64,000 nucleotides of DNA from JAUXFS01 sp963772635 (GTDB lineage: Bacteria > Pseudomonadota > Alphaproteobacteria > Rhodospirillales > Defluviicoccaceae), in assembly GCA_963772635.1 (NCBI GenBank), contig CAVYYK010000037.1, positions 62,001-126,000 on the forward strand. Reading direction: 5' to 3'. Both the position numbers and the translations under genes were made by a program. Below, piece after piece: positions 1-7,900 of the stretch. The notes beneath the pieces are model-generated. The model did no database searches, was not told the DNA's origin, and saw only the letters and a program-made list of their open reading frames with translations. Every line of letters starts with the position of its first letter. Within the stretch, counting starts at the first letter, position 1.

Positions 1-204
1 CCGGTGGCGATCGGCCAGACCGTCGCCACGTTGTTGGGGAGGACGCCGATGCTGACGACGGCAAAGCTCCGCGAGTTGTTTCACCCCGACTGGGTCAGCC
101 GATCGAGATCCGACACCCCCCTCGCGGACTGGCGAGCCCAAACGGATTTCAAAGAGGGTTTTGGACGCACGATGCTGTGGTATAAGCAAGCGAATTGGTT
201 ATAG
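1..204 (+). CDS. 3' end of NAD-dependent epimerase/reductase (CerR-like, partial)
   Basis: This is the last 67 codons of a gene that begins before the window; the frame is open from base 1 to TAG at 202-204. The tail has the layout of extended short-chain dehydrogenase/epimerases: a basic linker, then W-x-x-x-x-x-F-x-x-G and the terminal TMLWYKQANWL, like the final helix of sugar-nucleotide epimerases. The Rossmann core is outside the window. It lies just upstream of an acyl carrier protein and a serine palmitoyltransferase-like gene. In Caulobacter an epimerase-like reductase (CerR) reduces the 3-keto group of the ceramide intermediate, so that role is inferred from context. Confidence 0.6.
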   Translation, partial: PVAIGQTVATLLGRTPMLTTAKLRELFHPDWVSRSRSDTPLADWRAQTDFKEGFGRTMLWYKQANWL

Positions 205-323
205 GCGCCAGGAGATCAACTCTCCGTTCGAGAAGCATTTCCCGAACCCGGGATCGAGCGGCGGCCGGCGCCCACAGTATACGCGACTTCCGGGAACGGC
301 TCGGAGTGGAATGCGGGGGTGAT

Positions 324-575
324 ATGGACAAGAGCATCGATGCCGTGGTCGCGGAACTCTGCGGCATGCTGCAGCAGTACAACAAGGAAGGCATCGAACT
401 GACGGCCGAGACCGATCTCGGTTCGGAGCTCAACATCAACTCGGTCGAGGTGATGGATCTGATCATGGAGATCGAGGACAAGTTCGATATCGATATCCCG
501 ATCAATCTGGTTTCCGACATCGAGCGGATCGGGGACTTGGCTAAGCTCGTCTGCCAGCGGATGGAGGGGCGCTGA
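324..575 (+). CDS. Acyl carrier protein, probably dedicated to sphingolipid synthesis
   Basis: An 83-residue protein of normal ACP size and acidity. The ATG at 324 follows GGGGGTGAT, a good ribosome-binding site, whereas an upstream extension in frame looks non-coding. The phosphopantetheine site is ELNINSVEVM with the serine at about residue 40. The canonical Asp-Ser-Leu has become Asn-Ser-Val, so it differs from the housekeeping AcpP. Helix II (EVMDLIMEIEDKFDID) is well preserved. The stop is 2 bases before the serine palmitoyltransferase-like gene, implying co-expression. In bacterial sphingolipid loci a specialised ACP carries the acyl chain condensed with serine; that role is inferred here. 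Confidence 0.85.
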   Translation: MDKSIDAVVAELCGMLQQYNKEGIELTAETDLGSELNINSVEVMDLIMEIEDKFDIDIPINLVSDIERIGDLAKLVCQRMEGR

Positions 576-577
576 GC

Positions 578-1801
578 ATGGATATCTTCGACAAGTATGC
601 GTTGGCGTCGGGTCGTCACGATCGCGTGCTCGAGGTCGGCAGCGATCCGTTCAACCTTCGCATGGAAGAGATCTATTCGGCCACCGAGGCACTGGTCAAC
701 GGGCGGAGGACGATCCTTGTCGGGACCAACAACTACCTGGGTATCACCTTCGATCCCGCTTGCACCGATGCCGCGATCGACGCCATCCGCAGATACGGTA
801 CCGGCACGACGGGCTCGCGGATCGCCAACGGCACCTATGCCGCCCACCTGGCGCTGGAGGAGGCCCTCTCCCGTTTCCTCGGTCGGCGCTCGACGATGGT
901 GTTCCCGACCGGATACCAGGCCAACCTCGGCATCCTTGCCGGTCTCGCCGGCGCCAGCGACACCGTATTCCTCGACGCCGATTCCCATGCCAGCATCTAC
1001 GACGGTTGCCGCCTGAGCGGCGCGACGCTGGTCCGGTTTCGCCACAACGATCCCAAGGACCTGGACAAGCGGCTCACCCGCCTCGGAGCGCAGGGCGGAT
1101 GCAAGCTCATCGTCGTCGAAGGCATCTACAGCATCCTCGGCGACCGCGCCCCGCTCGCCGAGTTCGCCGAGGTCAAGCGCAAGCACGGCGCCTACTTGCT
1201 GGTCGACGAGGCCCATTCGCTCGGCGTGCTCGGCGCACACGGACGGGGTCTTGCCGAGGAGCAGGGAGTCGAGGACGATGCCGACTTCGTGGTCGGCACC
1301 TTCAGCAAGAGCCTGGGTGCCGTCGGCGGTTTCGGCGCGTCGAACCATCCGAAGTTCGACGTCCTGCGTTTCTGCAGCCGTCCCTACATGTTTACCGCCT
1401 CGTCGTCGCCGTCGAACGTCGCCTCGGTTCTCGCGGCGGTCCGGCGAATGGCGGAGCAGCCCGAGTTGCGCCTGCGCCTCTGGGACAACGCCAGGGCCCT
1501 GCACGACGGGTTTTCAGGCCTGGGCCTCGAGGTCATTTCACCGGAGAGCCCGGTGATCGCGATCCGGATGAAGGACGAGGAAACCGCGATCCATGCCTGG
1601 AACCGGCTCCTGGAAAACGGCGTTTACGTCAATCTCGCCCTGCCGCCGGGAACGCCCAACGGTGCCTGCCTGCTCAGATGCAGCGTGTCGGCCGCCCACA
1701 CCCGCGAACAGATCGGGGAAATCATCGCGCGGTTCGCAACGGTGGCCGCCGAACTGAATCAGCGCTCCGGGAAAATGCTGGCCGCGCGCGCCACTCCCTG
1801 A
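578..1801 (+). CDS. spt: Serine palmitoyltransferase-like PLP-dependent alpha-oxoamine synthase
   Basis: A 407-residue fold-type I PLP enzyme of the family that includes KBL, BioF, HemA and serine palmitoyltransferase, which condense an amino acid with an acyl thioester and release CO2. Visible signatures are GTGTTGSRIANGT near residue 75, the cofactor-stacking histidine in DADSHASIYDG, the Asp-Glu-Ala-His of VDEAHSLGVLG, and the Schiff-base lysine in GTFSKSLGAVGG at about residue 244. Position right after an ACP, with a ceramide synthase candidate, a lipid kinase and a fatty acid hydroxylase nearby, favours serine palmitoyltransferase, the first step of sphingolipid synthesis. BioF is the main alternative, but no other biotin gene is present. 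Confidence 0.85.
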   Translation: MDIFDKYALASGRHDRVLEVGSDPFNLRMEEIYSATEALVNGRRTILVGTNNYLGITFDPACTDAAIDAIRRYGTGTTGSRIANGTYAAHLALEEALSRFLGRRSTMVFPTGYQANLGILAGLAGASDTVFLDADSHASIYDGCRLSGATLVRFRHNDPKDLDKRLTRLGAQGGCKLIVVEGIYSILGDRAPLAEFAEVKRKHGAYLLVDEAHSLGVLGAHGRGLAEEQGVEDDADFVVGTFSKSLGAVGGFGASNHPKFDVLRFCSRPYMFTASSSPSNVASVLAAVRRMAEQPELRLRLWDNARALHDGFSGLGLEVISPESPVIAIRMKDEETAIHAWNRLLENGVYVNLALPPGTPNGACLLRCSVSAAHTREQIGEIIARFATVAAELNQRSGKMLAARATP

Positions 1802-1820
1802 TCGCAGGATCGCCTCTCCT

Positions 1821-2726
1821 CTAACGGAAGGCGCCTTTGCGGTAGAGGTGCCAGAACACCGTGGTCGAAGCGAGAATCGGGTGACGCTGCTGCCACGGAG
1901 TCAGCGGGATCGAGACGCCGGAGTGCTGCTCGATCTTGAACATGATGTACGCGGCGCCGTTCTGGAAGGTGAAGGCCGCCTTCATCAATCGCAACACCGA
2001 CAGCACCTTGCCGAGGAGCCGCCGACGGCGCCAACGTCCCGCCACCCGCCCGTCCGCCGGCGCCGCCCCGTTTGAAAGCGCCCCGGCTATCCGGTCATAG
2101 CGGGCGGCGTGGGTCGCGTAGAGTTCGGCCGCGCGCCCCGGCCGTTCCGCCCTGAGCTCGGTGCGATAGGTTTCCGAGAACGCCCGTACCCATAGCTGCC
2201 GCGATGTGGCACCCGGCGGAAGCAGTGGCCGGGCTTCGCCGATCAACGTCGAGACCGAACGCGCCAGGGCGGCGACCACCCGCTCGCGGGTTTTCTCGTC
2301 ACGGACCCAGGCGAGGGCCGTCGGTTGAGCAAACCGTGCCCAGAAATAGGGATGGAGGGTGCTCGAAGTCACCAGCCGCTCGAAGTGCGGCAGGCTGACC
2401 AGCGCATACTTGGCGCGCACCGTGCCGTCCTCGAACGGCGTTTCCAGATAGTAGACGTTGGGGGGCAGCATCCTGTTGAGCGAGCGCATCACCGCACCCT
2501 GGTGCCCCCCGCGGTAGTCGTCCGAAAGCAGGTAGAGATCGACGACCCGGCCCTCGGTGACCCCGTCGCGAAGACAGCTGCCGTAGGCGAGCACGGCGGC
2601 GATCGCCTCGCCGTGGCGGCGGCGGGCCGCTTCGGCGATGGCGGCGATCGATGGCGTCAAGGAAACTTCGGTTTCCTCGCGAATCAAACGGATGAGTGTC
2701 TCGGGCAGGCTCTCAGAATCGCACAA
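1821..2726 (-). CDS. Tam41-like nucleotidyltransferase (phosphatidate cytidylyltransferase type)
   Basis: About 301 residues with the start of a polymerase-beta-type nucleotidyltransferase fold: AVLAYGSCLRDG followed by VVDLYLLSDDYRG, the G-S...D-x-D arrangement seen in mitochondrial Tam41 CDP-diacylglycerol synthase. Further family-like stretches are YYLETPFEDG and KYALVSLPHFERL. No ATG is usable. I place the start at TTG 2726, just inside the end of the upstream lipid kinase and 6 bases after GAGG; a longer in-frame extension lies antisense to nothing but the kinase and looks non-coding. Overlap with the kinase suggests coupled steps: phosphorylation of a lipid, then nucleotidyl transfer. 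That the lipid is ceramide is inference. Confidence 0.65.
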   Translation of the reverse strand: MCDSESLPETLIRLIREETEVSLTPSIAAIAEAARRRHGEAIAAVLAYGSCLRDGVTEGRVVDLYLLSDDYRGGHQGAVMRSLNRMLPPNVYYLETPFEDGTVRAKYALVSLPHFERLVTSSTLHPYFWARFAQPTALAWVRDEKTRERVVAALARSVSTLIGEARPLLPPGATSRQLWVRAFSETYRTELRAERPGRAAELYATHAARYDRIAGALSNGAAPADGRVAGRWRRRRLLGKVLSVLRLMKAAFTFQNGAAYIMFKIEQHSGVSIPLTPWQQRHPILASTTVFWHLYRKGAFR

Positions 2727-3672
2727 AGTCAACCTCGTCCGCGGCGCTGACGACCACCGGCTTGTCCCCGTCCGGTTCGAACATTTGGCCATCGATGGTG
2801 AACGGGCACTCCATGTCGAAGGAAACGCGGTTCGCCCCCCGGCTCGCGTAGGTATCGCCGGGAAAACTCCGGTGCGGAGGACCATACAGGATCTTACGGG
2901 CGTAGAGCAGCAGGCGTCTCGGCGGATCGGCGATGCTGGTGAAACGCACCGGTCCGCCGCCCTGGTTCCAGAACGGCCGCGCATTCAGGATCAGCCGGTC
3001 GAGGGTGGTCGCCAACGCCAGTGCCAGGGGGCCACGTTCGGCAGCGCCGCCGTCTATGGAAACGGCGATGGTTTCGCCACGGAAAGTCTCGCCTCGCCCG
3101 CCGGACAGTATCCAGCCGAGAAGCATGCCCGCCAGAGTGACCCCGTTCGCCCAGTCCGACTTCAAGCCGCGGGAATGCACCTTGGTCCGGCACACTTCGA
3201 TCCCGCGGACGATTCCCGCGGTGCCGAAAGCCATGCCGCATTGGGTCGAATGCCCCGCTATGTTCTCCACTTTCAGGACGTGACGGCGGATCAGGTGGCG
3301 TTCGATCATACCGTTTCGCGCCAGACCGACGAGGCGGCGAAGGGATTTGGCGGCGGCTCCGCGGGGTCCGACGTCGGCCGCGGTCATATTGGTCATCCCG
3401 CGCGGCAATACCGCGATCGGCGGCATCCGCGAGAACGGCTTGTTGACCAACAGCTCGGTCAGAACCGCCTGGACCGTGCCGTCGCCGCCATTGGTGACGA
3501 TCACGCCGACACCTTCGTGGGCGAAGTCTGCCAGCGCCTGCGACAGCCCGTCGATCCCGGCCAGGCGCGCATGCAGCACCTCGGGGGCGTCGACAAGAGC
3601 CGAATCGATCGCCTCCATGCCGCGCGCGTTCTGCTGGCTTTGGACGTTGCTGACAACGCCGAGTTTGGTCAC
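2713..3672 (-). CDS. YegS/DAGK-family lipid kinase, candidate ceramide kinase
   Basis: A 319-residue protein with the diacylglycerol kinase catalytic domain: VTNGGDGTVQAVLTELL carries the nucleotide-binding GGDGT at about residue 62, followed by AVLPRGMTNMTA in place of the usual LPxGTxNDFA. The C-terminal beta domain includes FDMECPFTIDGQMFEPDG, typical of the YegS fold. The start is GTG at 3672, 11 bases after GGAGGG. It lies 40 bases after lptG and overlaps the next gene. Lipid kinases of this family act on diacylglycerol, sphingosine or ceramide. The Caulobacter sphingolipid locus holds a ceramide kinase of this family, so that substrate is the best guess. Confidence 0.8.
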   Translation of the reverse strand: MTKLGVVSNVQSQQNARGMEAIDSALVDAPEVLHARLAGIDGLSQALADFAHEGVGVIVTNGGDGTVQAVLTELLVNKPFSRMPPIAVLPRGMTNMTAADVGPRGAAAKSLRRLVGLARNGMIERHLIRRHVLKVENIAGHSTQCGMAFGTAGIVRGIEVCRTKVHSRGLKSDWANGVTLAGMLLGWILSGGRGETFRGETIAVSIDGGAAERGPLALALATTLDRLILNARPFWNQGGGPVRFTSIADPPRRLLLYARKILYGPPHRSFPGDTYASRGANRVSFDMECPFTIDGQMFEPDGDKPVVVSAADEVDFVRF

Positions 3673-3712
3673 GGCTATGCCGCCCTCCAGTGTCTGGTTC
3701 CGGAAAATGCCA

Positions 3713-4783
3713 CTATCCTTCGTCGCGCACGACGAAGCTGCCGATCAGGGCGGCTAGCGCGAGGTTTGGACTCCACGCGGAAATCCACGGTGGCACGAAG
3801 CCGGCCTCGCCCATCGCCAAACTGGTCCCGGCGAACATGAAAAAACCGAAGCCGATTGCGACCGAGTAGATCATCAGCCTGGCGAACGTGCCGGTGCGGC
3901 GGAATCGCTGGGCCAGTGAGACGACGAGCATGATCATCAGAAGGGGCGTGATCGCCGTTGCGATGCGGTAGTGGAACCACGTGCGATAGAGATCCGTCGG
4001 TCGCTGACCATAGCCTTCGTTTTCGACCAGCCGATTGATATCCTTGATCGGCAGGTCCCGCAGGTCCCTGGAGATCAGTGGCATGTTTTCGACGTCGAAC
4101 CGGCCGTCCCACGGAATTTCCGTCAGCGCCGTGACCTTCGGTGGATCGACCGTCCGGCGGACGACACCATCCAAAAACCAGGCGTCACCCTCGCGTCTTG
4201 CGCTTTCCACATCCAATTCCTCGGACAACAGACCGTTCGCTTCACGCCGGAAAATCTGCATATTCGCAAGCCGTCCCTCCCGCGCTTCCTGCACCGGTAT
4301 CCGGATGATATCGCGCCCGCTGCGCAACCAGATGGTGTTGGAATCGCCATGGATGAAACCCTTTCGTTGGAAGTCGCCGACACCCCAGGTATGCAGCTTT
4401 TCCAGAGTCGCCGGTACCGCCCAATTGTCGAGCCCGAACTGCAACGCGGTGAAAAGCAGGCCCACCGGCAGAAGGGCGCGCATGATTCCCATGGAGGAGA
4501 TGCCGCCGCCCCAGACAGCGACCAATTCGCTGTGGCGAAGCATGTTGTTGAAGGTCAGAAACGCACCGAGCAGAGTCGCGATCGGCAGCATTTGTGAACC
4601 GATGTCCGGCAGGCGCAGAAGGCTGTAGCGGAGTAGGGCTTCGATCTCTCCACCGCTCGCCGCCAGGATCTGGTCGCCCTCCTCCATCAGGTCGAAGGTG
4701 AGCGATAGCGCGCTCATGCCGATCAGCAGCACGATGCAGTGAAACAGGATCCGGCGGCAGACATACCGGCTGAGGATGCTCAT
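3713..4783 (-). CDS. lptG: LptG/YjgQ-family permease of an Lpt-type lipid exporter
   Basis: A 356-residue inner-membrane permease of the LptF/LptG (YjgP/YjgQ) family. Three hydrophobic segments lie in the first 110 residues, then a periplasmic beta-jellyroll of about 150 residues, then three more transmembrane segments before the C-terminus. The start ATG at 4783 overlaps the lptF stop as ATGA, so the two are translationally coupled. LptF and LptG pair with LptB to extract lipopolysaccharide from the inner membrane. Because this pair is followed by a lipid kinase inside a sphingolipid locus, it may instead or also move a sphingolipid. LptC, LptA and LptB are not nearby. Confidence 0.85.
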   Translation of the reverse strand: MSILSRYVCRRILFHCIVLLIGMSALSLTFDLMEEGDQILAASGGEIEALLRYSLLRLPDIGSQMLPIATLLGAFLTFNNMLRHSELVAVWGGGISSMGIMRALLPVGLLFTALQFGLDNWAVPATLEKLHTWGVGDFQRKGFIHGDSNTIWLRSGRDIIRIPVQEAREGRLANMQIFRREANGLLSEELDVESARREGDAWFLDGVVRRTVDPPKVTALTEIPWDGRFDVENMPLISRDLRDLPIKDINRLVENEGYGQRPTDLYRTWFHYRIATAITPLLMIMLVVSLAQRFRRTGTFARLMIYSVAIGFGFFMFAGTSLAMGEAGFVPPWISAWSPNLALAALIGSFVVRDEG

Positions 4784-5991
4784 CCGCTTTCCTTCTTTCG
4801 CGACGCCAGACTGGGGACAAGGGCCCCGGCCATCCTGACGAGCGGGGCGAACGGCTGCATCGATAGAGCCCCCGGGATCCGAGTGGCGACGCGCAGGAAC
4901 AGCAGCATGCTGCCCACCGAAAATACAAGGAAGGGCGCCCAGAGAGCGATCCATGGTTCGATCACCTGCGCTTCCGCCATGTTCTCGAGAAGGTCCAGGA
5001 CCTGGTGATAGACGACCAGGATCAATAGACCGATGACGATCCCGTAGGAGCGGTCGCTGCGCCGCCTGCCCAACGCCAGAGGAATCGCCAGAAACGGAAG
5101 AAACGGAATCGACAACACCCGTACGAGGCGGCCGTGGAACTCGGCAAGCATGTCGGAAGTACGGACTCCGGGCGGCGGATCGTAACGGCGTTGCCACAGC
5201 TCGAGCAGGGTGAACTCACGCTCATCCTTTCCACGCGGTCGGAACAATTGCGCGGTATCGATGCCCAGGCTCGTGCGCAGTTCCTCGAAACGCAACAGCC
5301 CCATCGAAGTCGGCTCTGCGTCCGGTGTCGCCGCCTGGGGCGCGTCCAGTTCCAGGCGCACGCCGTCGAACAGGTAGAGCAGCGGCTCCTTGTCGCCGCT
5401 CGCAGCGTTCACGCCGCCGTCGCGGGCCGTGATCACCGCCTGCTTGCCGTCCGCTTTCTGCTCATAGAGGAACACCTTGCTGAAACGCACACCGTCGGGG
5501 TCAATGCCCTCCACCAGAATGGTCGTGCCCTCTATTTCGGTGAACACGCCCGCCCGCAGGAAGGCCTGGAAAGACGCATTGGAAATGGCGAACACGACGG
5601 ACTGATAGGCGTACCGGCCATAGGGCTTGAGGTGGCTGAACAAAACGGCGGCGATCAACGTCACCCAGAAGGCGATGAAAAAGGTGGACCGCGACAAGCG
5701 CGCGAGTCCGATGCCCGCGGATTGAAACGCGTCGAGCTCGCCATCGCGGCTGAGCCGATTGAACCCGAGCAGGATGCCCAGGTAGAGGCTGATCGGCAGC
5801 GCCAGCGCCATATAGTGAGGCACCAGATAGGCGAGGATTTCGAAAACCACTCCCAACGGCCCGTTCGAGCCGAGGACGAAGTCGAGCAGGCGCAGCATCC
5901 GTTCGATCAGAAGCACCAGAAGCGCAACCAGCAAGGATCCCGCCAGGGGGCGTAGGACTTGCCGGAAAATGTAGAGATCGATGGTGATCAT
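4780..5991 (-). CDS. lptF: LptF/YjgP-family permease of an Lpt-type lipid exporter
   Basis: A 403-residue member of the LptF/LptG family. The N-terminus MITIDLYIFRQVLRPLAGSL is the typical amphipathic start followed by membrane segment 1; GFNRLSRDGELDAFQSAGIG is the conserved coupling-helix region that contacts the ATPase. A periplasmic jellyroll fills roughly residues 130-260 and three membrane segments close the protein. It forms a coupled pair with lptG. A 101-base gap separates it from the upstream phosphoesterase, so the pair could have its own promoter. Which lipid it handles cannot be read from the sequence; its neighbours suggest a sphingolipid. Confidence 0.85.
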   Translation of the reverse strand: MITIDLYIFRQVLRPLAGSLLVALLVLLIERMLRLLDFVLGSNGPLGVVFEILAYLVPHYMALALPISLYLGILLGFNRLSRDGELDAFQSAGIGLARLSRSTFFIAFWVTLIAAVLFSHLKPYGRYAYQSVVFAISNASFQAFLRAGVFTEIEGTTILVEGIDPDGVRFSKVFLYEQKADGKQAVITARDGGVNAASGDKEPLLYLFDGVRLELDAPQAATPDAEPTSMGLLRFEELRTSLGIDTAQLFRPRGKDEREFTLLELWQRRYDPPPGVRTSDMLAEFHGRLVRVLSIPFLPFLAIPLALGRRRSDRSYGIVIGLLILVVYHQVLDLLENMAEAQVIEPWIALWAPFLVFSVGSMLLFLRVATRIPGALSMQPFAPLVRMAGALVPSLASRKKESG

Positions 5992-6092
5992 GCGTAAACC
6001 TGCGGTGGCCGGATCGAATGGCCTGACCGATTATGTATAACTCTCTTGAAAGGGGTGATTCCAGGCGTCAGTTGACGATGGCCCTAGCGCGA

Positions 6093-7013
6093 TCAGCGCA
6101 AAACCTCCAGAATCCAAGATTCCGCCGCGTGAAAGGCCCCCGACGGGGGTTCGAATCGTCGGGTTCGCACCGCGACGGTCCAGCCCGGTCCGGTCCGGTC
6201 GATGTCGAACAGATGGTATTGGGCGGCGGCTTTTCCGGGTGACGGCAGCGCCGAGGCGGACGGCACGCCGAACACCGGGACCGGGCCGTGGTGTCCCGGG
6301 ATCTCGCCCGCCGCAAACCGGTGATTGTGGCCGTAAAGCACCAGCTCCGCGCCGGTCTTGGCGATGACCTCGCGAAACGCGGCGGCATCGATCAGCCCCT
6401 TTCGACGGCTCGTTGTCCCGGGGATCGGTGGATGGTGAAGCAGAACCACGCGGAACAGATCCTCGCGGGCAAGGGACCGAAGGTGATCCGCGAGATCCGC
6501 GAGCTGGCGCCTGCCCAATTCACCCGATGCCAGCCCCGGTGCCGTCGGCAGTGCCGTGGAGAGACCGACGATGGCCACGGGCCCGCGTCGGCGGAGGATG
6601 GGAAAATCGGTGGGTGCGGCCGGCGGTACGGCGTTGCCCTCGGCCGTCTCCGAGGCCATGTAGCCGGCCCAAAGGGCCCAGGATTGCGTCCAGGGCACGG
6701 ATACGTAGGCGTCGTGGTTGCCGGGAACGACGGTGACCCGCTCGGAGCGACCCAGACCCTTGAGCCATTCGGCGGCATTGGCGAATTCGGCCGGAAGCGA
6801 GATGTTGACCAGATCGCCGGTGACCGCCACGTGGTCGGGGCGTTGGTCGTCGAGATCGCGCTCGAGCGCGTCGAGGACCTCGCGGCGATGAATCCGGCTT
6901 CGACGGTAACGCCAGGAGAGGTAGCCCAGAAGTCTCTTGCTCATCAACGCCGCCACGCCGGGCGCGAGGCGCGTCGGCACGTGGGGATCCGAAAGGTGAG
7001 CAAGGGTGAACAT
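6093..7013 (-). CDS. Calcineurin-like metallophosphoesterase
   Basis: About 306 residues with the complete metallophosphoesterase motif series: LSDPHVP (D-x-H), VTGDLVN (GD), VVPGNHDAYV (GNHD), LHHPPIP and LYGHNHRFAAG (GHxH). These residues bind two metal ions and hydrolyse phosphomonoesters or diesters. I prefer the ATG at 7013 because the first beta strand FTLAHLSD follows at once; an ATG at 7064 would add 17 unremarkable residues. No signal peptide is visible, so it is probably cytoplasmic. It sits 92 bases after the nucleotidyltransferase gene in a lipid head-group locus and could dephosphorylate or trim an intermediate, but its substrate is unknown. Confidence 0.85.
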   Translation of the reverse strand: MFTLAHLSDPHVPTRLAPGVAALMSKRLLGYLSWRYRRSRIHRREVLDALERDLDDQRPDHVAVTGDLVNISLPAEFANAAEWLKGLGRSERVTVVPGNHDAYVSVPWTQSWALWAGYMASETAEGNAVPPAAPTDFPILRRRGPVAIVGLSTALPTAPGLASGELGRRQLADLADHLRSLAREDLFRVVLLHHPPIPGTTSRRKGLIDAAAFREVIAKTGAELVLYGHNHRFAAGEIPGHHGPVPVFGVPSASALPSPGKAAAQYHLFDIDRTGPGWTVAVRTRRFEPPSGAFHAAESWILEVLR

Positions 7014-7105
7014 ATCGAGTCGGTCTTCGATCGGTTGCGGTCGAGGGGCCGTGGAGCCGGCCATCGACCGGATCGTATCAGAAATCGGCGGCCTTCACGC
7101 CACGG

Positions 7106-7900
7106 TCATGTCCCGTGTCTGTCGTCGCGCCTTCGCAGGATCTCTTCGACCAGGGTCAGATCGCTCGGCTTGTCGACGTCGATCGCAGCTTCCGGCGTTG
7201 GCACGATGACCGCGCGAGCATCGACGTCGAGAGTTCGCGACAGGCGTGCCAGCCCCTGCTCGAGCGTGAGCCGGCCTAGGACGTAAGCGACCAGCGTACC
7301 GATGCCGAACGCTCGGGCGATGCGCCAGGGACGTTTGCGGTCGCGCTCGACCCGGCGCCAGAAGTCGAGCACGCGAAGACCCGCTTCGGTGAGCACACAG
7401 AACAGATTGCAGCTGCCGTACCGTCCGTCGCGAAATCGGAGAAAGGTTCTTTTCGTTTGCGGATAAGCGTCGAGCAGAACCTCGGCGGGGACCAGTCCGG
7501 CCACGATATCGGCCCCCGTCTGGCGGGCCGCGGACGCGAAGAAGTCGACGAGATCGGGCGTCAGCAAGGCGTGGTCGGCGGTGGTGATCAGCAGCGGAAA
7601 CGGGTGGTCGAGAGCTTCGGCCGCGGCGAGCGCGCTCAGGCTCGGTGTTGCCGCGCTGGGGAAAACCAGGAGTCGTCCCTCGTCTCGCTGCGGAGAAAGC
7701 CGCGCCAGGCCGCCGACGAGGTCGGGATCCTCGATCGATACGGCTATCGACCCGATCGAGCGGCTGGCGGCCAAGGCCTCGACCACCCGGGCGAGCATCG
7801 GCACCCCGTCGGCCGGCACCAGGCACTTGTGGCTCAGCCCCGCGGCGACGGCGACGGGATCGTCCGGTCCGCGCCGTCCAGCCAACACCAGCGCGGTCAA
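7106..7900 (-). CDS. MobA-like NTP transferase domain protein
   Basis: A 264-residue protein starting TALVLAGRRGPDDP, the nucleotide-binding loop of the MobA-like NTP transferase fold; HKCLVPADGVPMLARVVEAL and LITTADHALLTPDLVDFF (metal-binding Asp) complete the core. Such enzymes activate a phosphorylated sugar, polyol or alcohol to its CDP or other NDP derivative. The start is TTG at 7900, overlapping the upstream stop as TTGA, so it should be coupled to the GNAT gene. Within a ceramide locus a role in activating a polar head-group precursor is plausible. The C-terminal third (DVDKPSDLTLVEEIL) is also family-like. The exact substrate cannot be inferred. Confidence 0.75.
   Translation of the reverse strand: MTALVLAGRRGPDDPVAVAAGLSHKCLVPADGVPMLARVVEALAASRSIGSIAVSIEDPDLVGGLARLSPQRDEGRLLVFPSAATPSLSALAAAEALDHPFPLLITTADHALLTPDLVDFFASAARQTGADIVAGLVPAEVLLDAYPQTKRTFLRFRDGRYGSCNLFCVLTEAGLRVLDFWRRVERDRKRPWRIARAFGIGTLVAYVLGRLTLEQGLARLSRTLDVDARAVIVPTPEAAIDVDKPSDLTLVEEILRRRDDRHGT

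Noticed and set aside
149..1504. A 451-codon open frame on the minus strand opposite the ACP and the serine palmitoyltransferase-like gene
   Set aside because: It has no motif, is rich in Arg/Ala/Gly, and is opposite two clear genes; it is a by-product of GC-rich codon third positions.
4784..5197. Extended N-terminus of LptG
   Set aside because: The extra 138 codons are antisense-like shadow of lptF in another frame; the ATG at 4783 overlaps the lptF stop and begins the typical membrane helix.
6140..6180. GGGGTTCGAATCGTCGGG, reminiscent of a tRNA T-loop
   Set aside because: It lies inside the metallophosphoesterase gene, and no acceptor stem or anticodon arm can be folded around it.
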